A DNA stretch of 64,000 nt, taken from contig CANKXX010000003.1 of assembly GCA_947487835.1 (NCBI GenBank), forward strand, positions 496,001-560,000. Direction: 5' to 3'. Origin of the DNA: an uncultured Microbacteriaceae bacterium. Its GTDB lineage: Bacteria; Actinomycetota; Actinomycetes; Actinomycetales; Microbacteriaceae. Made by a program: the position numbers and the translations under genes. Within the stretch, counting starts at the first letter, position 1; every line of letters starts with the position of its first letter. This document shows, piece by piece, positions 21,434-30,238 of this stretch. The notes under the pieces were generated by a model. It was not told the origin of the DNA and searched no databases. It saw only the letters and a program-made list of their open reading frames with translations.

Positions 21434-21916
21434 TCAGGACCGTTCGGCCAGGCTGCCTGTGGCCGGCTCGACGCGGTCGAGCTCGAGGCCCACGCGCACG
21501 ATGTCGAGCGTGGTCAGCCCGGGCACCTCCTCCTCGGTGAACCAGCGGGCCTCGTCGGTCGACCCTCCGCGCTCGTTCTCGAGCATCCCGCCCGTGATCG
21601 CGGCCCGGTAGAAGATCCGGACGCCGAAGAACGGCACGCCCGAGCCGTCGAGCCGGCGGTCGCCGGGGATGGTGATCGTGTCCACGCCGAGCAGTCGCTC
21701 CACCTCGGCCGCGTAGCCGGTCTCCTCGGCGACCTCGCGCACGACGCCGTCAAGCGGATCCTCGCCCAGCTCGAGGCCACCGCCGGGAAGCGTCCAGCCG
21801 GTGCCGCCCCGGTCGTTCCAGTGCGCCAGGAGCACGCGGCCGGAGTCGCGGATGATCGCGTATGCACCCACGCGCATATGCGGGACGACGGCAGGCGCGG
21901 CGGGCAGGTCGGTCAT
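21434..21916 (-). CDS. Nudix hydrolase
   Basis: The 160-residue protein has a full Nudix box starting GGGLELGEDPLDGVV and ending REVAEETGY, which binds the metal ion used to hydrolyse nucleoside-diphosphate-linked substrates. The product is of MutT-like size. The substrate is not predictable. It sits alone, convergent with the upstream unknown gene and followed on the same strand by nothing related. The ATG at 21916 is preceded six bases upstream by AATACT, a possible leaderless -10. Confidence 0.9.
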   Translation of the reverse strand: MTDLPAAPAVVPHMRVGAYAIIRDSGRVLLAHWNDRGGTGWTLPGGGLELGEDPLDGVVREVAEETGYAAEVERLLGVDTITIPGDRRLDGSGVPFFGVRIFYRAAITGGMLENERGGSTDEARWFTEEEVPGLTTLDIVRVGLELDRVEPATGSLAERS

Positions 21917-21982
21917 GCGCCCAGTATTGCCGGGCCCTGCACCGCGCGCGACCGCGATCGTTCAATCCCGGGGGGGTGGGGC

Positions 21983-22654
21983 TCAGGCCTGGGCGGCCGA
22001 CCTCGCCCGAACGTTCGCGATGTGCTGCATCATCGCCTCGCCCGCGCGGTCCGGGTTCCCCGTCGCGAGTCCGGCGCGGATCGCCTTGTGCTCGGCGATC
22101 GCGTGGTCCGCGTCGCTAACCCCGAGGCCGGCGAACATGCGGAACCGCTGCGCCTGGCCGCCCAGCGACTCGAACGCCCTGTACAGGAACGCATTGTCCG
22201 CGCGCCGGGCGATGAGGTCGTGGAACTGCTCGTCGGCCTGCCAGTAGGTGTGGTACTCCGCGAACGTCGGTCCCTTCGGGGCCGTGGACAGCGCGACGAT
22301 CGACTGGTCGATGGCCTCGAGGAACTCGTCATCGACGTGCTCCGCCGCGAGTCTCGCGTTGGCGGGCTCGATGACCGACCGGGCATGCATCAGGTCGTCG
22401 AGCTCCTTGGGCGAGAGCATCGGGGCCGCCCGGTAGCCGCGGAGCGCCGCCCGGGTGACGAGGCCGGTGGCCTCGAGCCGGGCGAGCGCCTCGCGGATGG
22501 GCGTCTGGGACACGTCGAGGTCGCGGGCGAGCGCGTCGATGTTGAGCGGGGTCCCCGGCGGCAGCGAATCATTGAACAGCCGGGCAAGGAGTTCCTCGTA
22601 CACGCCGTCCGCGAGTGAGGTCCGCTTCGGCCGGCCTAGGGTCGGCGATGACAT
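21983..22654 (-). CDS. GntR-family regulator, FCD (FadR) type
   Basis: The 223-residue protein has an N-terminal winged helix (about 12-75) with the recognition region LARDLDVSQTPIREALARLE and a C-terminal all-helical FCD ligand domain with metal-binding-type residues in EQFHDLIARRADN and IAEHKAIRAGL. FCD regulators usually respond to sugar acids or other carboxylates. It is the last gene of the tctC-to-gntR operon, starting four bases after the pdxA-like gene, and is probably its repressor; candidate operators with GATCCTAT lie in the divergent promoter region 7.5 kb away. Confidence 0.92.
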   Translation of the reverse strand: MSSPTLGRPKRTSLADGVYEELLARLFNDSLPPGTPLNIDALARDLDVSQTPIREALARLEATGLVTRAALRGYRAAPMLSPKELDDLMHARSVIEPANARLAAEHVDDEFLEAIDQSIVALSTAPKGPTFAEYHTYWQADEQFHDLIARRADNAFLYRAFESLGGQAQRFRMFAGLGVSDADHAIAEHKAIRAGLATGNPDRAGEAMMQHIANVRARSAAQA

Positions 22655-22658
22655 CTGC

Positions 22659-23681
22659 TCACTCTCTCACGACAGAACGCGCTGCTCGACGACCCGCCAC
22701 GGCGATGGCGATGTCGAGCGCGTTCTGGCTGGAGGTCACGCTGGCGATCCCGGTGCCGGCGATGTCGAACGCCGTGCCGTGCGCCGGGGTCGCGATGACG
22801 ACCGGGAGGCCGCCCTGCATTGTGACGCCGCCGTCGAAGCCCATGAGCTTGATCGCGATCTGGCCCTGGTCGTGGTACATCGTGACGATGCCGTCGTACC
22901 GGTCCTTCGAGCCCACGAAGATGGTGTCGGACGGGAAGGGGCCCACGGCGTCGATCCCCTCGGCGACCGCCGCCTCGACGCCGGGCCGGATCACGTCGAT
23001 CTCCTCTCGGCCGAAGATGCCGTTCTCGCCGTTGTGCGGGTTGAGCGCGCACACGCCCAACCGCGGGGCGGCGATGCCGGAGTCGCGCAGGAGGTCGTTC
23101 AGCAGGCGGATGGCATCGGTGACGCCCTGGGTCGTGACGCGCGAGGCGACGTCGCGGATGCCGATGTGGGAGGTCACCCGCGCCGTCCACATGCCGGGAA
23201 TGATGTTGATCTCGCTGGTCACGCCGTCGTAGTGCAGCTCCTTGGCGAACCAGCGCAGCTCGTCCTCCTCATTCATGCCGGCGAGGTGGAGGCTCGTCTT
23301 GTTGAGCGGGGTGAACACGATGGCGCCCACCTCGCCCGCGTTCGCCAGTGCAATGGCGCGGCGGAGCTGATGCAGGGCGCGCGCGCCCGCCTCCTCGCTC
23401 ACCTGCTTCGGCGGGATCGGGGTGGTCGGCGCGGATCCGTCGTCGAGCAGCGTCGCGTAGCCCGGCCGCGGCTCGTCGCTCAGGGGGATCTCGACGCCCA
23501 CGACGGCCGCGGCGGCATCGAGCTCGCTCCGGTCGGCGAGTACGAGGATCTCCGCGGCGTGCAGGTTCGCGGGGTTGCCCAGCAGCCGTGCGGCGAGCTC
23601 GGGGCCGATGCCCGCGGGGTCACCCAGGGTCAGGGCGATGCGGGCGCGGACGGCGTCTGCTGTGGGTGTCGTGTCGGTCAT
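22659..23681 (-). CDS. PdxA family dehydrogenase (4-hydroxythreonine/erythronate-4-phosphate type)
   Basis: The 340-residue NAD-dependent oxidative decarboxylase carries the PdxA landmarks [19 protein letters not shown], the metal-binding His residues in [22 protein letters not shown] and [13 protein letters not shown], and [14 protein letters not shown]. Besides vitamin B6 synthesis, PdxA2-type members oxidise 4-phospho-D-erythronate or D-threonate to dihydroxyacetone phosphate in sugar-acid catabolism. Its place in a catabolic operon with a carboxylate transporter and GntR regulator argues for the catabolic role. The ATG overlaps the stop of the RpiB-like gene by four bases. No DUF1537 kinase, the usual partner of PdxA2, is present in the window. 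Confidence 0.9.
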   Translation of the reverse strand: MTDTTPTADAVRARIALTLGDPAGIGPELAARLLGNPANLHAAEILVLADRSELDAAAAVVGVEIPLSDEPRPGYATLLDDGSAPTTPIPPKQVSEEAGARALHQLRRAIALANAGEVGAIVFTPLNKTSLHLAGMNEEDELRWFAKELHYDGVTSEINIIPGMWTARVTSHIGIRDVASRVTTQGVTDAIRLLNDLLRDSGIAAPRLGVCALNPHNGENGIFGREEIDVIRPGVEAAVAEGIDAVGPFPSDTIFVGSKDRYDGIVTMYHDQGQIAIKLMGFDGGVTMQGGLPVVIATPAHGTAFDIAGTGIASVTSSQNALDIAIAVAGRRAARSVVRE

Positions 23682-24160
23682 GCGTTCGTCTCCTTCAGAG
23701 ATCCGTCGTAGGAACAGATGGCGTCGACCTTGGCAGCGGATGGCCCACTGGGGTCGAAGCGGTAGTCCAGCCACTCGCGGGCGAGGCGGCGGGCGAGCTC
23801 GAGCCCGACCACGCGCTGGCCGAAGCACAGCACCTGCGCGTCGTTGCTCAGCACCGCGCGCTCGACCGAGAACGGGTCGTGAGCGGTGACCGCGCGGATG
23901 CCCGGCACCTTGTTGGCGGCGATGGCGACGCCGAGTCCCGTGCCGCAGACCAGCAGAGCGCGGTCCGCACGGCCGTCCGCGATCATCCGCGCCGCCTCGA
24001 CGGCGACGTGCGGGTACGCGGTGTGCCCGTCGGCCGCGACGCCGACATCGACGACCGAGGCGACGCGGGCGTCGCCCTCGAGGTCGGCCTTCAGCGCCTC
24101 CTTGTAGTCGAAGCCGGCGTCGTCGCTACCGACGACGATGCGCAGGGGCGGATTCGTCAT
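23678..24160 (-). CDS. RpiB/LacAB-like sugar-phosphate isomerase
   Basis: The 160-residue protein belongs to the RpiB family. It begins [18 protein letters not shown], where the classical family has SDHAG, so the conserved His is replaced by Asp. The catalytic Cys region [20 protein letters not shown] is intact. Relatives in this family act as D-erythrulose-4-phosphate isomerases (EryI/DerI) in tetritol and apiose catabolism as well as ribose-5-phosphate isomerases. With a DhaK-type kinase and a TIM-barrel isomerase beside it, a tetrulose-phosphate substrate is the better inference. The ATG lies just before the kinase stop and has an AGAAG ribosome-binding site. Confidence 0.88.
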   Translation of the reverse strand: MTNPPLRIVVGSDDAGFDYKEALKADLEGDARVASVVDVGVAADGHTAYPHVAVEAARMIADGRADRALLVCGTGLGVAIAANKVPGIRAVTAHDPFSVERAVLSNDAQVLCFGQRVVGLELARRLAREWLDYRFDPSGPSAAKVDAICSYDGSLKETNA

Positions 24161-24162
24161 GG

Positions 24163-25905
24163 TCACTTCTCCTGTCCGGCCACGACGGGTGCCGCGGTGA
24201 CGCGGATCAACTCTTCCGCCACAACGGCCGTGATGCGAGCGAAGGACACGGCACCCGCGTCGGGGTGGCCGATGCTCTTCTCGGCGAGGGGCCGAGCGCG
24301 GCCCTTGAGGGGGCGAAGCACAGCGGTCGCGACGGCGGCCCGCTCGGCCGCATCGGCGGCGCGCGCCCATGCCGCCTGAAGGGGCAGGCCCTCCGCGGCT
24401 GCGGTCTCCAGCGCCCGGACGGCCGGCGCGAACGCGTCGACGAGGGTCTTGTCCCCCACCTCCGCCTTGCCGAGCCGCTGGATGGCGCCGAGTCCGGCCG
24501 CCGCGGCACGGGCCGACGCGGACGCGGACCCGAGGTCGTCCTCCGCCGCGAGCGAGGCACCGGCGCTGGTGAGGCAGACGCCCCAGAGCGCCCCCGACGT
24601 GCCACCGGCATGCTCGGCCCAGCCCTCGCCGGCGTCGGCGAGCACCGTTCCCACTCCCGCGCCCCGCGCAACCGCGGCGGTGGCGGACGCGACGGCGGCG
24701 GTGATGCCGCGGGCCATGCCGATGCCGTGATCCCCGTCGCCGGCAATCGCGTCGATCCGGCCGAACTCCTCCTCGGCGGCCACGACCATGTCGCGCACGG
24801 CCTCCAGGCCGCGCAGCAGGGCCGGTCCGGCCTCGGCGTGCCGAGGGTCGTCCGGTGCGACCGCGACGGTCGCGATCACCGCGTCCTCCTCGGCGGAGGC
24901 CAGGGGTGCTGCAACCGCCCCCTTGCGGAAGGCGGGCGACCAGGCGGGAGCCCCCCACAGCTCCTCCAGCTCGTCGTCGACCCAGAACAGGGTCGCCGAG
25001 ACGCCGGACATGTCGAGGCTCGTCACGAGCTCGCCCACCTCGGGCTGCACGATCGTGACGCCCGCGGCGGTGAGGAGGCGGCTGACGTGGCCGTACAGCA
25101 CGAAAAGCTCCTCGTACTTGAACGTGCCGAGGCCGTTGAGCAGTACGACCGCCCGGTCTCCCGCTCCGGCGGGCCTCTCCTCGAGCAGGCGCGCGACGAG
25201 GAGGGCGGCCAGGTCGGGGGATGCGGGGAGGTCGGCGTCGGAGATGCCCGGCTCGCCGTGGATCCCGAGCCCGATGGACATGCGGCCGGCGGGCACGGTG
25301 AACAGCGGCTCGGTCGCCCCGGGCAGGGTGCAGCCGGAGAAGGCGACCCCGAACGACCGGGTGGCCGCATTGGCGCGGCGGCCGAGGCTCTCGACGCGGT
25401 CGAGGTCGTAGCCCGCCTCGGCGGCGGCCCCGAGGACCTTGAACACCACGAGGTCGCCGGCGATGCCGCGGCGCTTCTCGATCTCGTGCATCCCGCCGCT
25501 GGCGATGTCGTCCGTCACCTCGACGACGCGCACGTCGACGCCCTCGGCGCGAAGGCGCTCCGCGGCCTGGCCGAAGTTCAGCACGTCACCGGCGTAGTTG
25601 CCGAAGCTCAGCACAACGCCGCCGCCCCGGTTCGTGGCGCGGGCGACGCGGCAGACCTGGCCCGCGGAGGGTGAGGCGAAGATGTTGCCGTAGGCGGCGC
25701 CCGTGGCGAGACCCGGCCCGACGAGTCCGGCGAACGCGGGGTAGTGGCCGGAGCCTCCGCCGATCACGACGGACACCGATCCGGCCGCGGGCGGGGAGCT
25801 GCGAACGACCCCGCCGTCGACGACCCGAAGGCTCGGGTGGGCGGCGGCGAATCCGGCGAGCGCATCGTCGGCGAAGGTGGCGGAGTCGTAGTCCAGGACG
25901 GTCAC
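24163..25905 (-). CDS. DhaK-DhaL fusion kinase (dihydroxyacetone/erythrulose kinase family)
   Basis: The 580-residue protein joins a DhaK domain (about 1-325) and a DhaL domain (about 370-575). The DhaK part has [25 protein letters not shown] and GLGIHGEPG with His216, the residue that binds the keto substrate covalently in characterised DhaK proteins. The DhaL part has [14 protein letters not shown], whose Asp residues hold Mg-ATP. Fused ATP-dependent kinases of this kind phosphorylate dihydroxyacetone or, as LerK, L-erythrulose. The GTG start overlaps the TIM-barrel stop by four bases. The substrate here is inferred, from context, to be a C3 or C4 ketose. Confidence 0.92.
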   Translation of the reverse strand: MTVLDYDSATFADDALAGFAAAHPSLRVVDGGVVRSSPPAAGSVSVVIGGGSGHYPAFAGLVGPGLATGAAYGNIFASPSAGQVCRVARATNRGGGVVLSFGNYAGDVLNFGQAAERLRAEGVDVRVVEVTDDIASGGMHEIEKRRGIAGDLVVFKVLGAAAEAGYDLDRVESLGRRANAATRSFGVAFSGCTLPGATEPLFTVPAGRMSIGLGIHGEPGISDADLPASPDLAALLVARLLEERPAGAGDRAVVLLNGLGTFKYEELFVLYGHVSRLLTAAGVTIVQPEVGELVTSLDMSGVSATLFWVDDELEELWGAPAWSPAFRKGAVAAPLASAEEDAVIATVAVAPDDPRHAEAGPALLRGLEAVRDMVVAAEEEFGRIDAIAGDGDHGIGMARGITAAVASATAAVARGAGVGTVLADAGEGWAEHAGGTSGALWGVCLTSAGASLAAEDDLGSASASARAAAAGLGAIQRLGKAEVGDKTLVDAFAPAVRALETAAAEGLPLQAAWARAADAAERAAVATAVLRPLKGRARPLAEKSIGHPDAGAVSFARITAVVAEELIRVTAAPVVAGQEK

Positions 25906-26915
25906 GAGACCAGCTCCTGACCCAGAGCCCGGCCCTGCACCGCGGACGCGTCGGCCGCGCGGGATCGCCCGGGTCCGGAGACGCTCCGGTCGGCCCGGGG
26001 CAGCACGCGACGCAGGTAGTCGTGGTTCTGCGCGCTCACGCCGAGGCCGTCGCCACCGTAGTGCTCGCAGACGAACATCCCGCGGAAGCCGAGCGCGACG
26101 GCGTCCCGCACCGCGTGCCGGTAGTTGATGAGCCCGAGCTCGAGCGGCGCCGGGATGGCGGTGTAGGTGCCGGTGACCGGGTCCTCGTCGCGGTAGTAGT
26201 TCTTCACGTGCCAGTAGTTGGCGTGCGGCAGGGTCGCGGCGAGGGTCTCGCGCCAGTCGTCGATCGGCCGGTGCAGGCGCACGAGGTTGCCGACGTCGGG
26301 GTTGAGTCCGACGTTGTCCAGGCCGACCTCGGTGACGAGCCGGACCGAGCTCTCCGCCGTGCCGAGGTAGGTGTCCTCGTACATCTCGAGCGTGAGCTCG
26401 ATGCCGAGAGACGCCGCGTGCCGGCCGAGGTCGGTGATCCGGTCGACCGCGCGCTGCCAGTTCTCGGGGTCGTCGGGTGCGTCGATCTCGCCCTGCGCCG
26501 TCCAGAACCAGAGCCGCTCGCGCTGCTCGGCCGTGAGCGGCCGGTGGAAGCCGACCGACACGACGCCCGCGCCCAGCCGGGCGGCCGCGTCGAGCGTGCG
26601 GTGGGAGTACGCGAGGTTGTCCTCGCCGGTGACGGGGTCGAGCACGCTCGACCGGACGATGCACACCGAGGACAGCTCCACGCCGCCCTGCCGTCCCGCC
26701 TCGGCGAGCTCGTCGAGCCGCGGCGCGGACAGGTCGCCCACGCGCAGCCAGTTGTCGTTGAGCTCGACGCGGTCGAACCCGGCGTCCGCGACCTGGTCGA
26801 ACACATCCGCCCAGGCCTCGCCGTCCGCGTCCTGCGTCCGGATGCTGTCCGCGCCCACGGCGGGGAACTGCAGCATGGCGGCCGCGATGGGCCAGTTGTC
26901 TCGATTCAGGGTCAT
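25902..26915 (-). CDS. Xylose-isomerase-like TIM barrel sugar isomerase/epimerase or decarboxylase
   Basis: The 337-residue protein belongs to the AP-endonuclease-2-like TIM-barrel superfamily (sugar phosphate isomerase/epimerase). Probable metal ligands are visible in LTLEMYED, LNPDVGN, YWHVKNYY and FVCEHYGGDG. Members include L-erythrulose-1-phosphate isomerase (LerI) and 3-oxo-isoapionate decarboxylase (OiaC), both from pathways that also use a DhaK-type kinase and an RpiB-type isomerase. Which reaction applies here cannot be told. The ATG overlaps the tctA stop (ATGA) and its own stop overlaps the kinase start. The C-terminal 35 residues are low-complexity Ser/Arg/Ala. Confidence 0.85.
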   Translation of the reverse strand: MTLNRDNWPIAAAMLQFPAVGADSIRTQDADGEAWADVFDQVADAGFDRVELNDNWLRVGDLSAPRLDELAEAGRQGGVELSSVCIVRSSVLDPVTGEDNLAYSHRTLDAAARLGAGVVSVGFHRPLTAEQRERLWFWTAQGEIDAPDDPENWQRAVDRITDLGRHAASLGIELTLEMYEDTYLGTAESSVRLVTEVGLDNVGLNPDVGNLVRLHRPIDDWRETLAATLPHANYWHVKNYYRDEDPVTGTYTAIPAPLELGLINYRHAVRDAVALGFRGMFVCEHYGGDGLGVSAQNHDYLRRVLPRADRSVSGPGRSRAADASAVQGRALGQELVS

Positions 26916-28441
26916 CGCGCGTCCTCGCGTTCGTCGTCGGAGATGGGGGTGCGTGTCGGGCGCGGCGAGCGGCGGACCGCGACGCGGGCGGCGATCTTCG
27001 GTCCGACCATGAGCGCGACGGCGAAGAGCAGCACCACGACGCTGATCGGGCTCTGCAGCAGGATCAGGAAGCTGCCCTGACCGAGCGCCGAGGTCTGCAC
27101 GAGCGCCTTCTCGAACAGCGGGCCGAGCACCAGGCCGAGCACGAGTGGCGCCATGGGGAGGTCGAGCTCCTTCATGATCCAGCCGATGATGCCGAAGATC
27201 AGCACCAGCAGCACGCTGAACATGTTGTTGCTCACCGAGTACGCGCCGACGAAGCTCGTCAGCAGGATGATCGGGTACAGGTAGCCGTACGGGATGCGGA
27301 GCATCTGGGCGAAGACCGGCGCCAGCGGCAGGTTGAGCACGAGCAGCATGACGTTGCCGATGAAGAACGACACGAGCAGGCCCCAGATCAGGGTCGGCTG
27401 CGTCTCGAACAGGCGCGGTCCGGGCTGCAGGCCGTAGATGGTGAACGCGCCGAGCAGCACCGCGGTGGTTCCGCCGCCAGGGATGCCGAGGGCGAGCGTC
27501 GGCACGAAGTTCGCGTTCGCTGCCGCGTTGTTCGCGCTCTCCGGGGCGGCGACGCCCTCGATGGCGCCCTTGCCGAACATCGCCTTGCGCGGGGAGACGC
27601 GCTTCTCGATGCCGTAGGCCATGAACGACGCGAGCGTGGAGCCGGCGCCGGGCAGGATGCCGAGCACGAAGCCGATGCCGCTGCCGCGGAGGATCGGGCC
27701 GGCGCTGCGCTTGAGCTCGGAACGGCTGATCACCATGTCCCGGAAGCGGGTGCGGATGGGAGCGTCCGCGCCCATCCGGATCTGATGCAGCACCTCGCCG
27801 ATCGCGAACAGGCCGATCATCACCTCGATGAACGGGATGCCGCCGAGCAGGTTGATGTTGCCGAACGTGAACCGCGCGTCGCTGAAGCCGGTGGCGACGC
27901 CGACCGTGGAGATGAGCAGGCCGGCGGCCGCCATCATCAGTCCGCGGGACAGCGCGCCGCCTGCGAAGCTGACCACGATGATGAGGCCGAGGATCATGAT
28001 GGCGAGGTTCTCGACCGGCCCGAAGTTCAGGGCCAGGTCCGCCAGCGGCGGCGCCAGCGCCATGAGCAGCGCCAGCGAGATGATCGCGGCGACGAAGGAC
28101 CCGATCGCGCTGATGGCGAGGGCGGATCCGGCTTTGCCGTTCTTCGCCATCTGATAGCCGTCGAGCGTCGTGACGACGCTCGCCGCCTCTCCGGGTGTCG
28201 AGATCAGCACGGACGTGATGGTGCCGCCGTACTGGGCGCCGTAGTAGATGCCGGCGAGCATGATGAGGGCGGTGACCGGCTCGAGCGTGAGCGTGAGCGG
28301 GATGAGGATGGCCACACCGGTGGTGGAGCCGAGCCCGGGCATGAGCCCGATGACGGTGCCGAGGAGCACACCGATGAAACACCACAGCAGGTTCTCGGCG
28401 GTGAAGGCCGTCGAGAAGCCGAGGATGAGGTTGTCGATCAC
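26912..28441 (-). CDS. tctA: Tripartite tricarboxylate transporter large subunit TctA
   Basis: The 509-residue integral membrane protein has about eleven to twelve segments and the TctA hallmarks GLMPGLGSTTGVAIL, GIYYGAQYGGTITSVLI-type loop, GILPGAGSTLASFMAYG and AAPESANNAAANA followed by LALGIPGGGTTA. It is the channel subunit of a secondary, binding-protein-dependent carboxylate importer. It lies 8 bases after the tctB stop and overlaps the TIM-barrel gene. The transported compound is probably a sugar acid given the downstream enzymes. Confidence 0.94.
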   Translation of the reverse strand: MIDNLILGFSTAFTAENLLWCFIGVLLGTVIGLMPGLGSTTGVAILIPLTLTLEPVTALIMLAGIYYGAQYGGTITSVLISTPGEAASVVTTLDGYQMAKNGKAGSALAISAIGSFVAAIISLALLMALAPPLADLALNFGPVENLAIMILGLIIVVSFAGGALSRGLMMAAAGLLISTVGVATGFSDARFTFGNINLLGGIPFIEVMIGLFAIGEVLHQIRMGADAPIRTRFRDMVISRSELKRSAGPILRGSGIGFVLGILPGAGSTLASFMAYGIEKRVSPRKAMFGKGAIEGVAAPESANNAAANANFVPTLALGIPGGGTTAVLLGAFTIYGLQPGPRLFETQPTLIWGLLVSFFIGNVMLLVLNLPLAPVFAQMLRIPYGYLYPIILLTSFVGAYSVSNNMFSVLLVLIFGIIGWIMKELDLPMAPLVLGLVLGPLFEKALVQTSALGQGSFLILLQSPISVVVLLFAVALMVGPKIAARVAVRRSPRPTRTPISDDEREDAR

Positions 28442-28449
28442 GGAGGCTC

Positions 28450-29064
28450 CTAGATGATTCCGAGAAGGCCCTGCGGCAGGGGTACCCGCAACAACGCGAC
28501 GAAGATGGCGTAGGTGACCGCGCCGGCGGCGACGGAGACGATGGCGGCCGGCAGGACCTTGCGTCCCTCGACCACGACCGCGATCACGAAGATGAGCAGT
28601 ACGAAGGCGATGAGGAAGCCGACGAGCTGCACGGCGATCAGCGCGACCACGACGAGCCCGAGCACGACCGCGAGCATGCGGTTGCGCTGCTTCTGCGTGC
28701 GGCCGAAGATGTCGAGGTCGTCGCCCGTGTCGGGCACGTGGAAGGCCTCCGTGCCGGTCGACACCGCACCCGGGTCACCGGGCGTGTACCCGATGACCCC
28801 GCCGTGCCCGGTCCGGACCGGCTCGACGGTGTCGAGGATGAGTTCGGCCTGGGTGGGCAGGTCGGTGCGGCGCCGGAGCCGCCCGACCAGGTCGAGGAGT
28901 GCGAAGAGCGCGACGAGGCCGCCCGAGAAGGCGGGAAGGAACCCCGGTCCGATCTCCCCTCCCTCGACGGTCACTCCGTAGCCGATCCCGCCGACGACCG
29001 CGGCAACGCCGAGGACGGCGAGCACGACGCTGGCGATCAGGCCGCCCCGCTGCGCGACGGTCAC
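28450..29064 (-). CDS. tctB: Tripartite tricarboxylate transporter small subunit TctB
   Basis: The 204-residue protein has four hydrophobic segments, two at the N-terminus (GGLIASVVLAVLGVAAVVGG and LVALFALLDLVG) and two or three at the C-terminus (MLAVVLGLVVVALIAVQLVG, IAFVLLIFVIAVVV, AGAVTYAIFVALL), separated by a polar loop of about 60 residues that is longer than usual. This matches TctB, the accessory membrane subunit. The GTG start overlaps the tctC stop by four bases. Confidence 0.88.
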   Translation of the reverse strand: MTVAQRGGLIASVVLAVLGVAAVVGGIGYGVTVEGGEIGPGFLPAFSGGLVALFALLDLVGRLRRRTDLPTQAELILDTVEPVRTGHGGVIGYTPGDPGAVSTGTEAFHVPDTGDDLDIFGRTQKQRNRMLAVVLGLVVVALIAVQLVGFLIAFVLLIFVIAVVVEGRKVLPAAIVSVAAGAVTYAIFVALLRVPLPQGLLGII

Positions 29065-30026
29065 TCGGCGAACACCACTTCGAGGTCGGCGGTGTTTCCG
29101 GCGAGGTACTCGCTGAACTCGTCGCCGTACACGGCGTTCGCCTGCAGGTAGTTGCTCTCGATGTACTCGGTGTAGGCGTCGCTCTCCTCGTACGCCTGGC
29201 CCGCCTCGATCCAGTACTGCGTCTGGTCCTCGGTGATGCCGCCGGGGGCGATGAAGCCGCGGTACTGGGCGAAGGCGACGTCGATGCCCTGCTCCTTGGC
29301 GGTGGGGATGTCGCTCAGCGCCTCGTACTCGTAGCGCTCCTCGGAGAAGGCGCACAGGGCCTTGAGGTCGCCGGCCTCGAGCTGCGCCACGACCTCGGAC
29401 GGGTTCAGCGAGGCGACGTCGATCTGGCCGCCGAGGAGTGCGGTGAGCACCTCGCTGCCGGACTCGAACGGCACCCGGTCGAACTCGACGTCCTGGTCGG
29501 ACTCGACGAGGGTGAAGACGATCTCGTCGAGGCTCGTCGCGCCCGAGACCGCGGCGACGACGCGCTCGTCCTTGGCGGCGTCCACGACGTCGGAGCACGT
29601 GTCGTACGGGGCGTCGGGCGCCACGACCAGCAGCGTGTAGTCGTCGCCGAGCTTCATGATCGGGGTGAAGTCCTCGTAGGTGAACTCCACGTCCTGGGTC
29701 ACGGGCAGTGCCAGCAGGGCCGTCTCCGAGGCGAGCAGGTAGTTGCTCTTGCCGTTCTGGGAGAGGAAGTAGGAGTAGCCGACGGCGCCCGAGCCGCCCT
29801 CCCGGTTCTCGACGCTGATGTTCAGGCCGGTGCCCTCCTCGAGGCCGGAGGCGATGGCGCGGCCGGACTGGTCGCTTCCGCCGCCGGCGCCCATGGGCAC
29901 GACCATCGTGACGTTGCCGGAGGGCGCGCCGTCCGCCGCGGGCTCGGCCGAGGCGCCGCATCCGGTGAGGGCGAAGAGGGATACCGCGGCGAGTCCTGCG
30001 GCGGCGAGGGGGGTGCGTGACTTCAT
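29061..30026 (-). CDS. tctC: Tripartite tricarboxylate transporter binding lipoprotein TctC
   Basis: The 321-residue exported protein has a lipobox ALTGC with the modified Cys at residue 23 and a Bug/TctC-type ligand-binding fold with VTMVVPMGAGGGSDQSGRAI, VENREGGSGAVGYSYF and LTALLGGQIDVASLNPSEVV. It captures a carboxylate outside the cell and passes it to TctAB. It is the first gene of the eight-gene minus-strand operon ending in gntR. I chose the ATG at 30026 because it gives a standard signal peptide; the frame extends further upstream into the promoter region. Confidence 0.93.
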   Translation of the reverse strand: MKSRTPLAAAGLAAVSLFALTGCGASAEPAADGAPSGNVTMVVPMGAGGGSDQSGRAIASGLEEGTGLNISVENREGGSGAVGYSYFLSQNGKSNYLLASETALLALPVTQDVEFTYEDFTPIMKLGDDYTLLVVAPDAPYDTCSDVVDAAKDERVVAAVSGATSLDEIVFTLVESDQDVEFDRVPFESGSEVLTALLGGQIDVASLNPSEVVAQLEAGDLKALCAFSEERYEYEALSDIPTAKEQGIDVAFAQYRGFIAPGGITEDQTQYWIEAGQAYEESDAYTEYIESNYLQANAVYGDEFSEYLAGNTADLEVVFAE

Positions 30027-30080
30027 CGTCTGGGTCTCCAGTGATCCATGCGCGGGGTGCCGATCACCGGGCGCGGATGC

Positions 30081-30111
30081 ATTATCGCATATAAAATAGG
30101 ATCTACGCCAA
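30081..30111 (-). promoter_or_regulatory. Predicted tctC promoter with operator-like motif
   Basis: On the minus strand TTGGCG (30111-30106), a 19-base spacer and extended -10 TGCGATAAT (GATAAT 30086-30081). The spacer holds GATCCTAT (30103-30096), a motif repeated in the divergent promoter. Confidence 0.5.
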
Positions 30112-30135
30112 CCGGACATTTCTGAGTGCAGAGGA

Positions 30136-30171
30136 TTGACACCGTCCCGCGAATCGTCGATCCTATAGGAC
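30136..30171 (+). promoter_or_regulatory. Predicted MFS promoter with operator-like palindrome
   Basis: A perfect -35 TTGACA (30136-30141) is followed by the near-palindrome ATCCTATAGGAC (30160-30171) covering the -10 region. It contains the same GATCCTAT word (30159-30166) as the tctC promoter, in inverted orientation 63 bp away, so one regulator (probably the GntR protein) may control both. Confidence 0.5.
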
Positions 30172-30238
30172 TATTGCCCGCTTCGGTCGGGTGACGCACG
30201 ACACAAGCAAGACATCGTCAAGACGAAGGAGTCACAGA

